Source: Pachyseris speciosa (lineage: Eukaryota; Cnidaria; Anthozoa; Scleractinia; Pachyseridae). Taken from it: a DNA stretch of 64,000 nt. Of this stretch, positions 46,201 to 54,272 are shown piece by piece. The notes under the pieces were generated by a model. That model was not told the DNA's origin, searched no databases, and saw only the letters and a program-made list of their open reading frames with translations. Location: NCBI GenBank assembly GCA_016490735.1, contig JAEMWC010000003.1, forward strand, positions 1,583,501 to 1,647,500, read 5' to 3'. The position numbers and the translations under genes are program-made. Each line of letters opens with the position of its first letter. Within the stretch, counting starts at the first letter, position 1.

Positions 46201-48865
46201 TCTTGCAACGTTTGCATACGCAAGTGAGATTGTATCAACAGCCCATCCGGATCCTCTCTCTGACCAGTTTTCTATTTCGCCACGAATTTGGTCAATAAAT
46301 TCATTAAATCTTTCGCTGAAGGTTTGTTCAAGATTTTCTTGTTTGAAAACGTGTGGTTCTTCTTTGAAATAGTGTCTTTGTTTTTCTTCTTTCATTTGTC
46401 CCTCTTCATTTTGTCTTTCACGTGTGAAATAAACCTGCAATCCGAAACTTGCTTTAACCCCCCCCCCCAGGTTATCAAATTTCGCTTTTCAGAACATCCT
46501 AGGCTTCTCTTTTCATTGTTCTTTGGGTGAAATTGATAATATATCTTCGATTAATATTTTCAGGGTCCGCGTCCATCCTCCAAACGCGAAGCCAGTCATT
46601 GAAATTTGTTTGCGTGACGTGAAACTCATCCCACCGCGGGGCGGGAGGGGCGTTGTTTCCCCCCGCCGGGACGGCTGGGCCGTAAAACTCGTTGAGGACG
46701 TCATCCTCAATACGTGCAGCGGCCATTCCTTTGTGTACCCTTTGCTCCCTTTTCTTTAATAGACCGAATTTTTGGCACACTTTACTGGTGTGGTTGGCGC
46801 ACTATTTAGAGATAAAAATTTTTATGAAAAGATAATGAAAAATCTTTACTGTTTGAAGGCGAAAAAACAAACTCCGAATGTTCAGCATACCATTGAGTAT
46901 ATGGTTGCCAAAAATGAAAAGGAATATGTAAAGGCGCGATACGAGTCTTGTGGAAGAATAAAACTTGCTTCACTTAAGAAGGGGACACACACACACACAC
47001 AAATGGGGCGTTCTGGCGCAACGCTCTCAATAAGAAGTATTTCCGACTTTTAAGCCTTTTTGCGTATGTTCATGTGGGCTTGTCCTTATGAACATACGAA
47101 AAAAAGCCTTAAAAGTCGAAAATACTTCTTACTGAGTCGCGTTGCGCCAGAAACCCCATTTTTTTGTGTGTCCTTTTTAACCAATCCCATGACTAAGGGT
47201 GCGTTTCTTTGGGAAAATCCTAGATTGGATTATTGATCCAAGATCATATGGATTCATGGCGACCAAAGAAAGGAAAAATCCACTTTCGGATTCTTTTTAT
47301 TTTCCTGTCATCACACCAGTATTGTCCTGCATATTGAAGATATCAAAAGCGTCCGTTACAACAAAAGTAAAGTTAAGAAATATAATATTTTTTACTTTCC
47401 GTAAAATTATGAAATTACAAAATTACTGCGATTTGCGTTTGAAATCAATTTCAGTCGTCCAGGATTTATATAATTTGTACTGCAGCGAAGCTTTTCTAAT
47501 TATTCACGACTTTTTTTTCGAATATTTTGAAAATTTTATGGCACTAAATGACACTGAAAGCTTTGGTAATACCTTGATAGCTAATGATCACGAAAATACG
47601 AGCGGAAGCTGGTGGGCCTGAGTTTTCAGGCCATGTATTTCACAGGAAGAACGCTTTCCAAATGTACTTTTTTCTGATCTGTTCCCAAAGACTCGTTTGC
47701 CGGAGTCGACTCTGATTTTAGTATCTTCCTAGTGTTTGTAGCCGACATAACGCGCGCTCTGATTGGCTAAGTGCAGCTAAGCGCTAGGGCATTATTCTCT
47801 CGTAATGCCCAGAGGCCGATTGCGGATTATGCAAATTAGGAAAGAAAAAACATTTGTCCAAAGGGCACTTTTGTTTTACAGTAAGAACACCCATTTTCGG
47901 GGTTCAGGCTGATTGGGTTCTTATATATCGGGTATTTTAGGTGAAATCAGTCTGAAAGTGTTCTTAAGTTTTCACTTCTAAAAAAATGTAAGGGATTTAC
48001 TAACTATGATGAAATACAGAACTTTGAGAGAAAATTAAACTTTTACAAATGGTGACATTCATTTTATTGCATATTTTTCATGTATTTATAAGACTTTTAA
48101 TTCCAAATACAGTTGTTGTACATTGGCTATACACAGCAAGTGAAATTACTAGCATTTATACAGAGATCTTAGTGCAATACCATAGTAAAGCTACAGACAC
48201 TGTTTGTTCTATTAAACTGAAAAGGGAAGAGTTTTTATATATAAGAACAATTTTCAATTTTCAGGCTCAATGTGTTCTTATATATATGCTCCTTTTTTAC
48301 CAAATTTCAGCCTGGGTGTTCTTAATCCACATGTTCTTGTATGCGCATTTTTACTGTATTTACATTGAAAATTGTTGCGACCAAAAACTATGAGTGACGA
48401 TGAACGCTCGGAGAGTGAATTCTATTACCCTGAAAAGGTTGAATTTCAGGGAAAAAATGAGGGAGCATCGGTAAACTAGGAAGTGAACGAGTTGATGCCG
48501 ACGAGGGCGAAGGAAACAGTGCATTAGGAAACCAATTGTTAGCCATATAATAAACAACTTAAGTGTCTTCTCTGTTACTTATAGTTAAAGAGGGCAGTCC
48601 AACAAGGGACGCGTTGGAAAAGCTTGCAAGAAAAATTACTGCGGACAAATGGAAACCACTTGGACGTCGTCTTGGCTTTGATGACGCCGACCTGATTGGA
48701 TTTGACAAAGACGTGGACTGGCAAAGAGAGAAAGTATATACTATGCTGATGAAATGGAAGCAGAGAGAAGGAAAAGGAGCTACTTACGAAATTTTATATA
48801 ATGCATTGTGTAATGAAAGTGTAGAGGATAAAGAGTTAGCACAGGAATGTTGCTGTCAGCCATAG
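32714..48865 (+). CDS. PNP/UDP-phosphorylase-like plus Death-domain protein
   Basis: Four exons join in phase 1 throughout: 32714-33404, 35536-35721, 36360-36428 and 48585-48865, giving 408 residues. Residues about 35-292 form a nucleoside phosphorylase/MTA-SAH nucleosidase-type (PNP_UDP_1) domain. It contains VLVTGKDNEF, FNVGYCGGL, LGDVVVSSKL and, across the first splice, AIEMEGEGLYAAAHD with WIVIKGVADFADG. The EMEG and D-F-A-D-G motifs carry ribose and base contacts in the family. A Ser/Gly-rich linker exon follows. The last exon is a Death domain. Such fusions belong to the expanded cnidarian and fish sensor/adaptor repertoire, so a role in innate immune or apoptotic signalling is inferred. 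The last intron is 12,156 bp and holds a virus-like element. Extra exons inside it cannot be excluded. Confidence 0.7.
33585..33830. mobile_element. Truncated second copy of the 14151 MITE, inverted orientation
   Basis: Begins with the same terminal word (ACCGTAAAAGCTCTATTAAG) and shares GGAAGTCGGTTTTTGTAATA and the ACAAACATACACTCAAACAC region with 14151-14487 in reverse. It breaks off near 33830. Confidence 0.65.
34063..34419 (-). pseudogene. Penelope-like GIY-YIG domain remnant
   Basis: Two adjacent minus-strand frames look like the GIY-YIG endonuclease end of a Penelope-like protein. The upstream piece (34419 to 34198) has ASVHVGEQSIF, KTEHFKAITSSC and SAIADHFTSTSH. The downstream piece (about 34198 to 34063), in another frame, has DTHCKIKETLLIREL and NENVSSEKL. 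A frameshift lies near 34198. It is followed on the minus strand by GTATGTCGAAACATACGAAA (about 33970-33995), a hairpin like those after other Penelope-type ends. Confidence 0.55.
34430..34565. repeat. GGGCGCTTATTCGAG-type degenerate repeat
   Basis: Four or five variants of GGGCGCTT(G/A)TTCGAG occur in tandem, ending AAATACGGTAT. It is probably the end of a MITE family. Confidence 0.5.
34920..35101. mobile_element. Small inverted-repeat element
   Basis: A perfect 21 bp inverted repeat (34920-34940 with 35081-35101, core CATGCCATAGAAAATACAG) bounds 180 bp. Just outside, GATATACCGTGGAATATC (35111-35128) and GATATTCCACGGTATG (35156-35171) form another hairpin. Confidence 0.6.
35536..35721 (+). 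CDS. PNP-Death gene, exon 2
   Basis: Acceptor ATATTTCAG, donor AAAG|GTAAGC. Completes EMEGEGLYAAAHD and carries the C-terminal part of the phosphorylase-like fold with KGVADFADG and the closing helix (SWQEFASVMAASLTVKFL). Confidence 0.85.
35797..35893. repeat. CTG/CTA/TTA triplet repeat in the second PNP-Death intron
   Basis: (CTG)n, (CTA)n and (TTA)n tracts in sequence, starting 75 bases after the donor of exon 2. Confidence 0.9.
36360..36428 (+). CDS. PNP-Death gene, exon 3 (linker)
   Basis: A 69 base symmetric phase 1 exon between ATGTTTAG and GATGCAG|GTAAAG. It encodes a hydrophilic linker with SESPQS and SGERPKTQD. Support is the splice consensus and phase. Confidence 0.6.
36446..36540. 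repeat. GAT/GAC triplet repeat
   Basis: Imperfect GATGAT/GACGAT/AATGAT tract 18 bases after the donor of exon 3. Confidence 0.85.
37071..37594 (+). repeat. Left terminal inverted repeat
   Basis: Matches the right end in inverse from ACACACAAAAAATGGGG inward to GAGTTTTACG. The outer part (about 37083-37243) is itself palindromic, with 75 bp arms around a short turn near AAGCCCACATG. Then a (GT)n tract (37244-37289) and the inner part follow, with an AACATTCGG...AACAGTAAAGA segment. It includes the first codons of the left gene. Confidence 0.85.
37565..37846 (+). CDS. Virus-like element: small protein with F-box-like motif
   Basis: A 93-residue frame starts at the TIR inner edge. It contains LLPPELRKHIHGFV followed by DAWRQVHAEL, which resembles the LPxEL...VCrxW pattern of an F-box. 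A competing frame that starts with the TIR-encoded ATG (37549) overlaps it and stops at 37728, so a frame change near 37595-37620 is likely. Identity uncertain. Confidence 0.4.
   Translation: MGKKSSTSFTPQEMNLEDQIQLLPPELRKHIHGFVIQARERDYKTTDAWRQVHAELLKITKERQQITPQQTKLLFLGLIALEAVLFRETQGKT
37854..38156 (+). CDS. Virus-like element: basic coiled-coil protein with second LPTELREK motif
   Basis: 100 residues, Lys/Glu-rich coiled-coil-like at 1-60, ending IQNLPTELREKILLSSF, again F-box-like. It probably continued into the frame at 38189-38392; a frame change near 38150 separates them. The function is unknown. Confidence 0.4.
   Translation: MEKELKSYQMARQRYEEQKKKLSKFFEEKQQRESRKMLEQKTKKKNSSKRFRSLIRFSRIAPQGKINLLDGVAYFPPAFGELIQNLPTELREKILLSSFS
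38189..38392 (+). CDS. Virus-like element: cysteine-containing fragment
   Basis: 67 residues with C-x-L-N-V-L-C-D-L-C and an acidic C-terminus (HPEDYEEDFLKFW). It is likely the 3' part of the preceding gene. Not recognised. Confidence 0.35.
   Translation: MVHEVLCEAPLCVKRERITRILVSSKYSSCSLNVLCDLCPKKGGQKHYIEPPWFHPEDYEEDFLKFW
38552..38592 (+). repeat. Extra copy of a TIR-internal segment
   Basis: GAACATTCGGGGTTTTATTT and CTCCTTC..ACAGTAAAGAT match the TIR segment at 37390-37430 in direct orientation, outside the TIR. It may be a duplicated 3' UTR or terminator segment. Confidence 0.55.
39115..39703 (-). pseudogene. Virus-like element: one-TM protein, frameshifted
   Basis: It starts at 39703 with a Pro/Ala-rich N-terminus. 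A hydrophobic, Gly-rich segment (VINFVIVGLGGATVTLSSG) lies around residues 70-90. The frame breaks in an A8 run near 39408-39416. In the neighbouring frame a charged Lys/Glu/Arg-rich C-terminal half continues to a stop at 39115-39117. It may be a virion membrane or structural component by context only. Confidence 0.45.
39729..40250 (-). CDS. Virus-like element: structural-type protein, unknown
   Basis: 173 residues with an intact frame: ITLPKLWQKTLNSIFTEL near the start, a FGYCDLVDRDENLL segment in the middle, and a C-terminal VHSVTLSVKDEN...FDFRGQKLYFEL region that looks like a beta-rich end. It lies next to the preceding minus-strand gene (26 bp gap). A minor capsid or spike-like role is possible but not shown. 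Confidence 0.45.
   Translation of the reverse strand: MPIIKLCPQKKGFLLSITLPKLWQKTLNSIFTELNSKVTAEVNSPTGAVAIKNPESKKLQFSQKLQDFLDVPWRFETDKFISKFNVPSVFFGYCDLVDRDENLLNAEKSNLLAKFDIVGKAFEKINYRAPEQQAFRAASTSKHVHSVTLSVKDENEKLFDFRGQKLYFELIII
40456..42095 (+). pseudogene. Virus-like element: about 500-residue structural-type gene, several frameshifts
   Basis: Coding resemblance runs from the ATG at 40456 to the stop at 42093-42095, but the open frame changes at least three times (near 40540, 40725 and 41378). The last piece (from about 41390, 41508-42095 with ATG) ends in a Pro/Gln-rich tail (PQAQPQAQPQANVGG). One middle piece (about 41052-41378) holds GVDPISDFRCNRGRNHGLG. I do not recognise the family. 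Its size and position suggest a virion protein. The Pro/Gln-rich tail could be a flexible or membrane-proximal region. Confidence 0.45.
42178..43506 (-). pseudogene. Virus-like element: coiled-coil and membrane protein, frameshifted
   Basis: The N-terminal part (43506 to 42841) is intact: a Gly/Asp-rich start, a central folded segment with VFPNLSATDLEVS and MFGVGKKSYDLF, then a long coiled coil (MRAEVEQQKEKEKQLEQ). Frame changes near 42840 and 42710 break the coiled coil. The piece 42624 to 42247 continues with REKIKEMFKKYGVTVTAIV and a Gly/Ala-rich hydrophobic stretch (LAAGVTIGTVIGAI). After another change near 42310 come a further hydrophobic helix and a basic end near 42178. The layout resembles a membrane-anchored virion protein; no function is proven. 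Confidence 0.5.
43570..44160 (+). pseudogene. Virus-like element: capsid-like gene, frameshifted and 3' truncated
   Basis: It begins MAAAQANLWPTHQEKNAG and shows NPSKANLGETLSVSVPKL, GSLALVFNIDLAGGHANNF, and in a second frame after about 43880 DNMLLEGIQSEDLNKIRSGA and RLDHQVLTDHGVFYGQALY. I associate this combination with the major-capsid-like protein of this class of cnidarian elements; that is recall, not a search. The frame change at about 43880 looks like a small deletion. Beyond about 44155 the sequence no longer resembles the gene and meets the polymerase gene coming from the other strand, so the C-terminal part is absent. Confidence 0.5.
44150..46780 (-). pseudogene. Virus-like element: protein-primed family B DNA polymerase, broken
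   Basis: Minus-strand pieces in order: 46780-46499 (starts in the TIR), 46440-46186, 45900-45490 and 44884-44270, in differing frames. The 45900 piece has paired cysteines (CKMCLIGF) and FVIYADFEAII, the Exo I-like motif. The 44884 piece has RFIDSSAFLLSSL, YPYEYMDSWERFEE and TLGEYHDLYVKTDV, typical of protein-primed polymerases of Polinton-like elements. A palm motif A-like D-x-N-N-L-Y-G-W follows near 44245-44275 in another frame. Motifs B and C are absent because the gene ends at the junction near 44150. It is inactive. Confidence 0.65.
46681..47171 (-). repeat. Right terminal inverted repeat
   Basis: Inverse of the left end, ending GGGGTTTCTGGCGCAACGC (minus strand) then ACACAC. The palindromic outer part lies at about 47003-47160, and the (AC)n tract at 46985-47001 is much shorter than the left (GT)n. 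It carries the start of the minus-strand gene at 46499-46780. Confidence 0.85.
47172..48584. other. Remainder of the last PNP-Death intron
   Basis: AT-rich intronic DNA. A segment starting GGTGCGTTTCTTTGGGAAAA (about 47198) looks like the end of another repeat. No supported exon was found. Confidence 0.45.
48585..48865 (+). CDS. PNP-Death gene, terminal exon with Death domain
   Basis: Acceptor TTACTTATAG, phase 1. It encodes about 93 residues with a six-helix Death-domain pattern: LEKLARKIT, DKWKPLGRRLGF, DADLIGFDKD, REKVYTMLMKWKQREGKGATYEILYNALC, the typical W-x-x-L-G-R-x-L-G and M-L-x-x-W-x-x-R-x-G-x-x-A-T core. It ends ECCCQP at TAG 48863-48865. It could instead belong to a separate gene; phase compatibility and orientation support joining it to the phosphorylase exons. 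Confidence 0.75.
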
Positions 48866-49440
48866 TTTTTTTTTGCAGTTTTTATGCAACAACAAAACGT
48901 CAAATTTAATCTGGCCTGATTTATATTGTAGTTTACCTCTTAAGACCCGTAAGAGTGAGAATGTACCCAAAGGCAACCATGACCGATAAAGAAACGGTAA
49001 AAAGGCGAAAATGTAAAAGGTATGACATGTCAAAGTAATGCCTTCGACAGCGACTACAGTGGACAATCGTTTATTCCCATGGTTTGTTTGATCAGTTTAG
49101 CGCACCAACACAGCAACCTAAACTTACATTCATAAGAGCTCTGGCCCTTTATATTCAGCTGACCGGTGCTGGCCGGAGGTTTTCAAATCGTACAGATCAC
49201 TAGTAAACCTACTTTTAAAATCAATCAGTTTCCCACAAATTAAGTCTCTCATAATCTTTAGGTGTACTCATTGATGAAAAATCTAACCTGAGAAAGCCGG
49301 ATTAATTAATTTTTCTTTGGAAAGATTGCTTCTGGTATAAGCGTCATCAAACTTGTTAGGTATTTTTCCCATATAGGGCTCTACGTAACGCTTATAATTC
49401 ATTAGTTGAACCCGGCCATCGTGTGGTGTGGGGATGCTAC
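48866..49440. other. Non-coding stretch
   Basis: Downstream of the Death-domain exon; no convincing AATAAA close to the stop and no gene recognised. Confidence 0.4.
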
Positions 49441-49441
49441 A

Positions 49442-49620
49442 CATCTTATTCCAAAATGGCGGACAATTTATTACTCTTTTGTTTTTATGTTAATTAGCCC
49501 TTTTTGCCTCGTTTTCACTTCAAAATTATTTTGTATTTGGTACATATTGACGAAGCAAAGAGGGCTAATTAGCATGCAAACAAAAGAATAATAATGGCTG
49601 CCATTTTGGAATAAGGTGAT
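49442..49620. mobile_element. Fold-back MITE
   Basis: CATCTTATTCCAAAATGGC at the left is mirrored by GCCATTTTGGAATAAGGTG at the right. Pairing continues through the TTTTGTTT and TTAATTAGCCCT arms to the inner GCxTCGTTTT/CGAAGC. Confidence 0.8.
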
Positions 49621-49859
49621 GCATGCTAAGATTCTTTCTCGAAAATCATCGTGCCGCACGTGTTTTAACTTTTTACGATTACTATTGTAGTATTACAGCT
49701 TGAACACGAGAATTTAAACACCACGTGTGAGCGGAGCCCTTTGGGGATGGCATCTTTCACACTAAAAAGATCTTTGATTTTGAAATTATTTAAGACTAGT
49801 TTAATATCAATAGGCTTCCATATTCGATTAGTAAGTTTGCATATACCTCTCTGTGTTAA

Positions 49860-50221
49860 AGGCCGAGACACACTAGGCGACAAGTCGCAGCGACAAGTCT
49901 CTGCGACAAGTCCCTCCGTCTGTACTGCCTTCAAAACAAGTCGCTGCAACACGTCACGAGGACAAGTCGCCACAACAATTCGCCTCGTCTGACGCGGTGA
50001 ATTTCTGTGAAAATAGTTGTTGCTGCGGCAGAATTTTGTCGCTGCGATCTGTCGCACAAATTCAATCTGGTTTGAATTCGTGCAACTGATCGCAGCGACA
50101 AATTTCTGCCACAGCGACAACGATTTTCACAAAAAATCACCTTCTCAGGCGAGGCGAATTGTTGCGGCGACTTGTCCCCGCGACGTGTTGAAGCGACTTG
50201 TCGCCTAGTGTGTCTCGGCCT
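49860..50221. mobile_element. Palindromic MITE with TAA target duplication
   Basis: AGGCCGAGACACACTAGGCG at 49860 is mirrored by the right end (50202-50221). TAA lies on both sides (49857-49859 and 50222-50224). The interior repeats CGACAAGTCGC-type words and is palindromic nearly throughout. The 3 bp TAA duplication fits PIF/Harbinger. Open frames within it are products of the repeat. Confidence 0.8.
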
Positions 50222-50224
50222 TAA

Positions 50225-52200
50225 CAGTGAGAAGTGCCCAAGATATGGGATCTTAAAAAAGAACTTGTTTTTTTTTTGCGATAAACGGAGGTTACAGTTT
50301 GGTGTGGGTCGGAGTTATTGATTAAAACATCTAAGCATCTAAGAAGGCAAAACATGGTCTGTTTTTCTTTATTGTAGTATTGTTAAAAGCTTATGCTGTT
50401 AGTAAAGCAGTTATGATGTATCGTAAATAAGCTGTTCCCGAATATGTTGGGTTCCATACCTTAGCTTACAAATAACTTAAGAGATGGTGACTGCAGGCTT
50501 GCCGTTCCACTGCCCCGCACACACACGCACAGTAACTTAACGCATTTTATAGTTTATAATACTATTGCAATACCTGAAGGAACTACAGTGGTTGAATAAA
50601 GTTTTTACCCTTTTATTTTACCTTACCTTGTTAATCTGATACTTTGACGCAACTTTTGGGTACTACTGGGGGATAGGAAAACGTGGAATATAGGTAACTT
50701 TAAGTATTCCATTTCCGGCATAACCCCAAAAAATTCACCTATAGTTTCTTTTGAAATAAAATTGTATATTTTTGTATCAATGCATTGCATTGGATCAGAT
50801 CAAGTTTTAAATTTCAAAGGTGAAGCCAAGTAGCCGAGAGAGCCTGGGGAGAAGCGCCTTCCCCAGTCTCTGCTCGGGTTTTTCTCCTCGCTCAGTCTCT
50901 CTTGATCTATTTATTTATTGGGTTTCAAGCCATTTGAAGCTTATGAAAATAAAAGCATTTTGTTTTTGCAAAAGTACTATTAAGCAGACTTTACAGTGTA
51001 CTGTTAACTGCTACACTTCCTGTGATACAATGATAACAGTTAAGCGGTTTATGATTAAATTTTGCGATAAGAATAGCAGCTTTAAATTTAACCATCCTCT
51101 TGTCAGTGGGTAATGCTGAAAGGTGTCGATTTTTGTCTAAAATTCTCTATGCGTCTGCAAAGTTCTCGGTCAAAATATTCACATGGAATAAAAATACCTT
51201 CTTTTGCTATCTATTCTGTTACGATAAAAATATTTTCAAGCTTTTAGTGCTCGTCTCTCTTCAATCTGTGCTCGAATCGTTCGATTCCCCATTTTATTTT
51301 GTTGCCCATTCCGCACTTCTTGTCACGCCTATTCATTGATGATAAGTATGTTTGTCAAAACCTTTCAGTTAATGATTGATGTTAGCTTTAATGCGAAATG
51401 ACCATTGGGATACATAATCGTAAGGGCTTACAATTTTTCTTTTCAGAATTAACGCAAACTTTTTCCCTTCTGAGAAAGACTATGCTCCTATCAAAGGTTT
51501 TAGCCAGGATGTTATCAGACTTTCAAGAACCGAGCGAGGAAGTGGTACCCAACAACTCTCGTCGTGTAAGGCTCGTTTGCAAGAATCGCTAATTGGCGTC
51601 TCTCTCCCTCTGAGTTTCGACAAAATATTATTTTCTTTATTCTGTTTTTCTTATACCTACCTGCGTATTGTGGGTACTTATTGTTGACAGTTCTGTTGTC
51701 TTAAAGTGCATAATTTTCTCTTCTTCTCTCGAGTTGAGTCTCCTCGTGGAGCCAATGTTTTCACGCGCGCTCTCGTGTTTAACTCTTTTCCAACAGGTTC
51801 ACCAAATAATGTGCATTTTTGCACCCTGCCTTGAAAACCCAGAACGTTCTCAAATCCCGATCTATGTTTGAAATGAACCATTCTTATTGCCAAATAATCA
51901 CTTTTTTAGACTTTATCACCCTCTAAACTGGCCAAGTCTCCTAATTTCCAATGAATACGACCTTTTATTCTGTTGCAAAACCAAACACGCTCCCGGACAA
52001 CACCGTAAAATACGTAACTTTGTCCTGAAAATTTTAAGACAAAAATTCCTCTCAGAGCTAAAAGTCTACATCGCCAGCAAACGTCGACTCCACGTCTTAC
52101 CATCTGTTCCACAATTTCCTGCTCACTTTTTTAGCGCGGCGTGGATAAGGCGTTTGATTTCAGTTGCTGTCATCGGTCTGTCATTTTCGCGTTTGTGACC
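50225..52200. other. Non-coding stretch
   Basis: No supported gene. A possible terminal exon (51448-51592, after TTTTCAG, ending KNR-stop) is too weak to call. Confidence 0.4.
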
Positions 52201-52224
52201 CAAAGGAGTTATGGGAAACTCTTG

Positions 52225-52735
52225 TATACCGGGCGAGTGAACGTCCGCCAATTACCATTTCAGGCATTTTTTTAATGTGTCGAGCCACCCGGTCCTCCTG
52301 ACAAAATATTGCACCGATTGTGTTGTTTACAAGTTAAAACTCGCCGAAATTGCCATGCCAGGTCCGGAATCCACTCACAAAACGACTAAAGACACAACTT
52401 CACTCCGTGAATTGCCAACATTCGCTCGAATACTTCGAGCGGACCACTTCGTGTGAAATTGCTTCTCACCTCTCTTTTCTTTCAAAGGATTGCCTCTACC
52501 CATCAATCCAGCTTTATGATGCCAGGCAGGGGGCTTATGAGGCGAAAAATGGCTCGAAAAACACACTTATAAATCAAATAGCAACGAATTGTAGCTGCAG
52601 TGCTCGTTTAGAAATAAACGACAGCTAGCGTGACGAGCGTGACAACGAAGATAGAGCCTTCGGTGAACCAGCGAAATCGCCGTGGTAACTCCTTATATGG
52701 AGTAGCCAGGTCGATTTGACCTCCTACCCTTCAAA
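52225..52735 (+). repeat. Interspersed repeat (copy 2)
   Basis: Same family as 23170-23660 in opposite orientation, ending near CCTTATATGGAGTAxCxAG and GACCTCCTACCCTTC. Non-coding. Confidence 0.7.
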
Positions 52736-52786
52736 AATTGCAAAAAAGCGACCAAATCGACCGGTAGAGAAAGAGGTAAGCCAAAA

Positions 52787-53905
52787 CGGATGTCACGTGA
52801 CCAAGGATTTGGCACCTTCAGGGAACAGAAATAGCATCTCTTGACTGAAATATATGGTTTAAACTTTCTGGTGTCACTACTTGCACGGATTCTTACTAGT
52901 TTAGATAGTTTGCAACATCGAAATGCCAAAATAGTGGCAAAGGATAATTTTGATATGCCACGTGACCAAGGATTTGACACCTCCAGGGAACAGAAATGGC
53001 ATCCCTTGACTGAGATATATGGTTTGGATGGTGTTTCATTAATAACATCAGTTGCTACGACTTCTGGGTCACTTCCTTAGCTTAGGGTTAGGTTTGGGTT
53101 GGGGATGATTTCTGGGCCTCCACAAGTCACGTGACATACATTCTCACCACACTGCAACACCCTCGGGCAACTGGCCACAGGGTGTTGTCTTTGTTGAGCC
53201 CAAAATATTTTGCGCTAGCATGATAATTTTGTAAACTTACCACCCCCTTACTTTCAGTTTGTACGGTTGAAACTACATGAAGCTCACCAAGGCCTTTACC
53301 AACCACCCCCTATCTACATCCTTTATTATTTACTTAGTTTTGCACTAAACGTTCTGGTGTCACTACTTGCAAGGATTCTAATTTGCAACATCGAAATGCC
53401 AAAATAGTGGCAAAGGATAATTTTGATTGAGGCAAAAAAAGGATGTCACGTGACCAAGGATTTGACACCTTCAGGAAACAGAAATGGCATCCCTTGACTG
53501 AAATATATGGTTTGGATGATAAATTCTGGCTTACCTCAGAGTTCAGAGATGGCGGAAACTTGGTCCGACGGAGCACCTACTTTCTGACTCGTGACCAAGG
53601 ATTTGACACCTTCAGGGAACAGAAATGGCATCCCTTGACTGAAATATATGGTTTGGATGATTCAGTTGCTTCGCCCTCTTGGTCAGTTCCTTAGCTTAGG
53701 GTTAGGTTTGGGTTGGGGATGATTTCTGGGCCTCCACAAGTCACGTGACATACATTCTCACCACACTGCAACACCCTCGGGCAACTGGTCACAGGGTGTT
53801 GTCCTTGTTGAGCCCAAAATATTTTGCACGAACATAATAATTTTGTAAACTACTAGCACGGATTCTTACTAGTTTAGATAGTTTGCAACATCGAAATGCC
53901 AAAAT
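52787..53905. repeat. Nested tandem duplications
   Basis: The unit CACGTGACCAAGGATTTG...GGAACAGAAATGGCATC...CTTGACTGAAATATATGGTTT recurs at about 52793, 52959, 53446 and 53589. The unit GTTTGCAACATCGAAATGCC...AGTGGCAAAGGATAATTTTG recurs at 52908, 53382 and 53881. A longer block (TTAGCTTAGGGTTAGG through GAGCCCAAAATATTTTGC) recurs at 53074-53215 and 53689-53830. Local satellite-like expansion; no coding capacity. Confidence 0.8.
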
Positions 53906-54272
53906 AGTGGCAAAGGATAATTTTGATTAATGAGTTGATTATTTGAACATTGAACCCGTTAGTCGGGTAATGCAATCATTTTTCAATTATTCGAATCAAA
54001 CTTCGATTGCTGATTGGACTAAGCGAACAAAAGAGGCACTCCTTATATAGGAAATCGAAGCGTCCAACATGGCGTCCAACGGTGAGTGGTAGTGATAGGT
54101 AAAAAACGGTATTGCAAATGTTATTATCGAGAAGTTTTTTGCCTTCCACATCCCATAGAGCTTCTAGAATTCTTATTTGTGATAAAAGGATTTCAGGCGA
54201 AGTTCTAGCTAGTTTTCTCGTTAATATTTTTGGTAGTTTACAACGTTGTATGCTATCAGCTGTGTTTAATTT

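Larger units (their letters stand above)
37071..47171. mobile_element. Virus-like element with protein-primed polymerase and palindromic TIRs
   Basis: A 10.1 kb unit bounded by inverted repeats of about 0.5 kb (37071-37594 and 46681-47171) sits in the last intron of the PNP-Death gene. It carries blocks of genes on alternating strands: capsid-like (43570-44160, +), coiled-coil/membrane (42178-43506, -), several unknown structural-type genes, and a protein-primed family B DNA polymerase (about 44150-46780, -). This set plus long TIRs resembles Polinton/Maverick elements and adintovirus-like endogenous viruses. No integrase or packaging ATPase is recognised. Nearly every gene has frameshifts or stops, so the copy is inactive. 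The flanking CCCTTT (left) and CCTTTT (right) may be an imperfect 6 bp target duplication. Confidence 0.7.

Noticed and set aside
49665..50208. Frames in the palindromic MITE, including a 151-codon minus-strand frame
   Set aside because: The frames follow the CGACAAGTCGC repeat and exist on both strands because the element is palindromic.
50820..51592. Possible terminal exons of an unknown gene (frames at 50820-51113 and 51398-51592)
   Set aside because: Only single acceptor-like sites and no recognisable domain or neighbouring exon; not enough support.
52787..53905. CRISPR-like array because of repeated blocks
   Set aside because: The repeats are of unequal length, nested and unevenly spaced in a eukaryotic sequence; they are tandem duplications.
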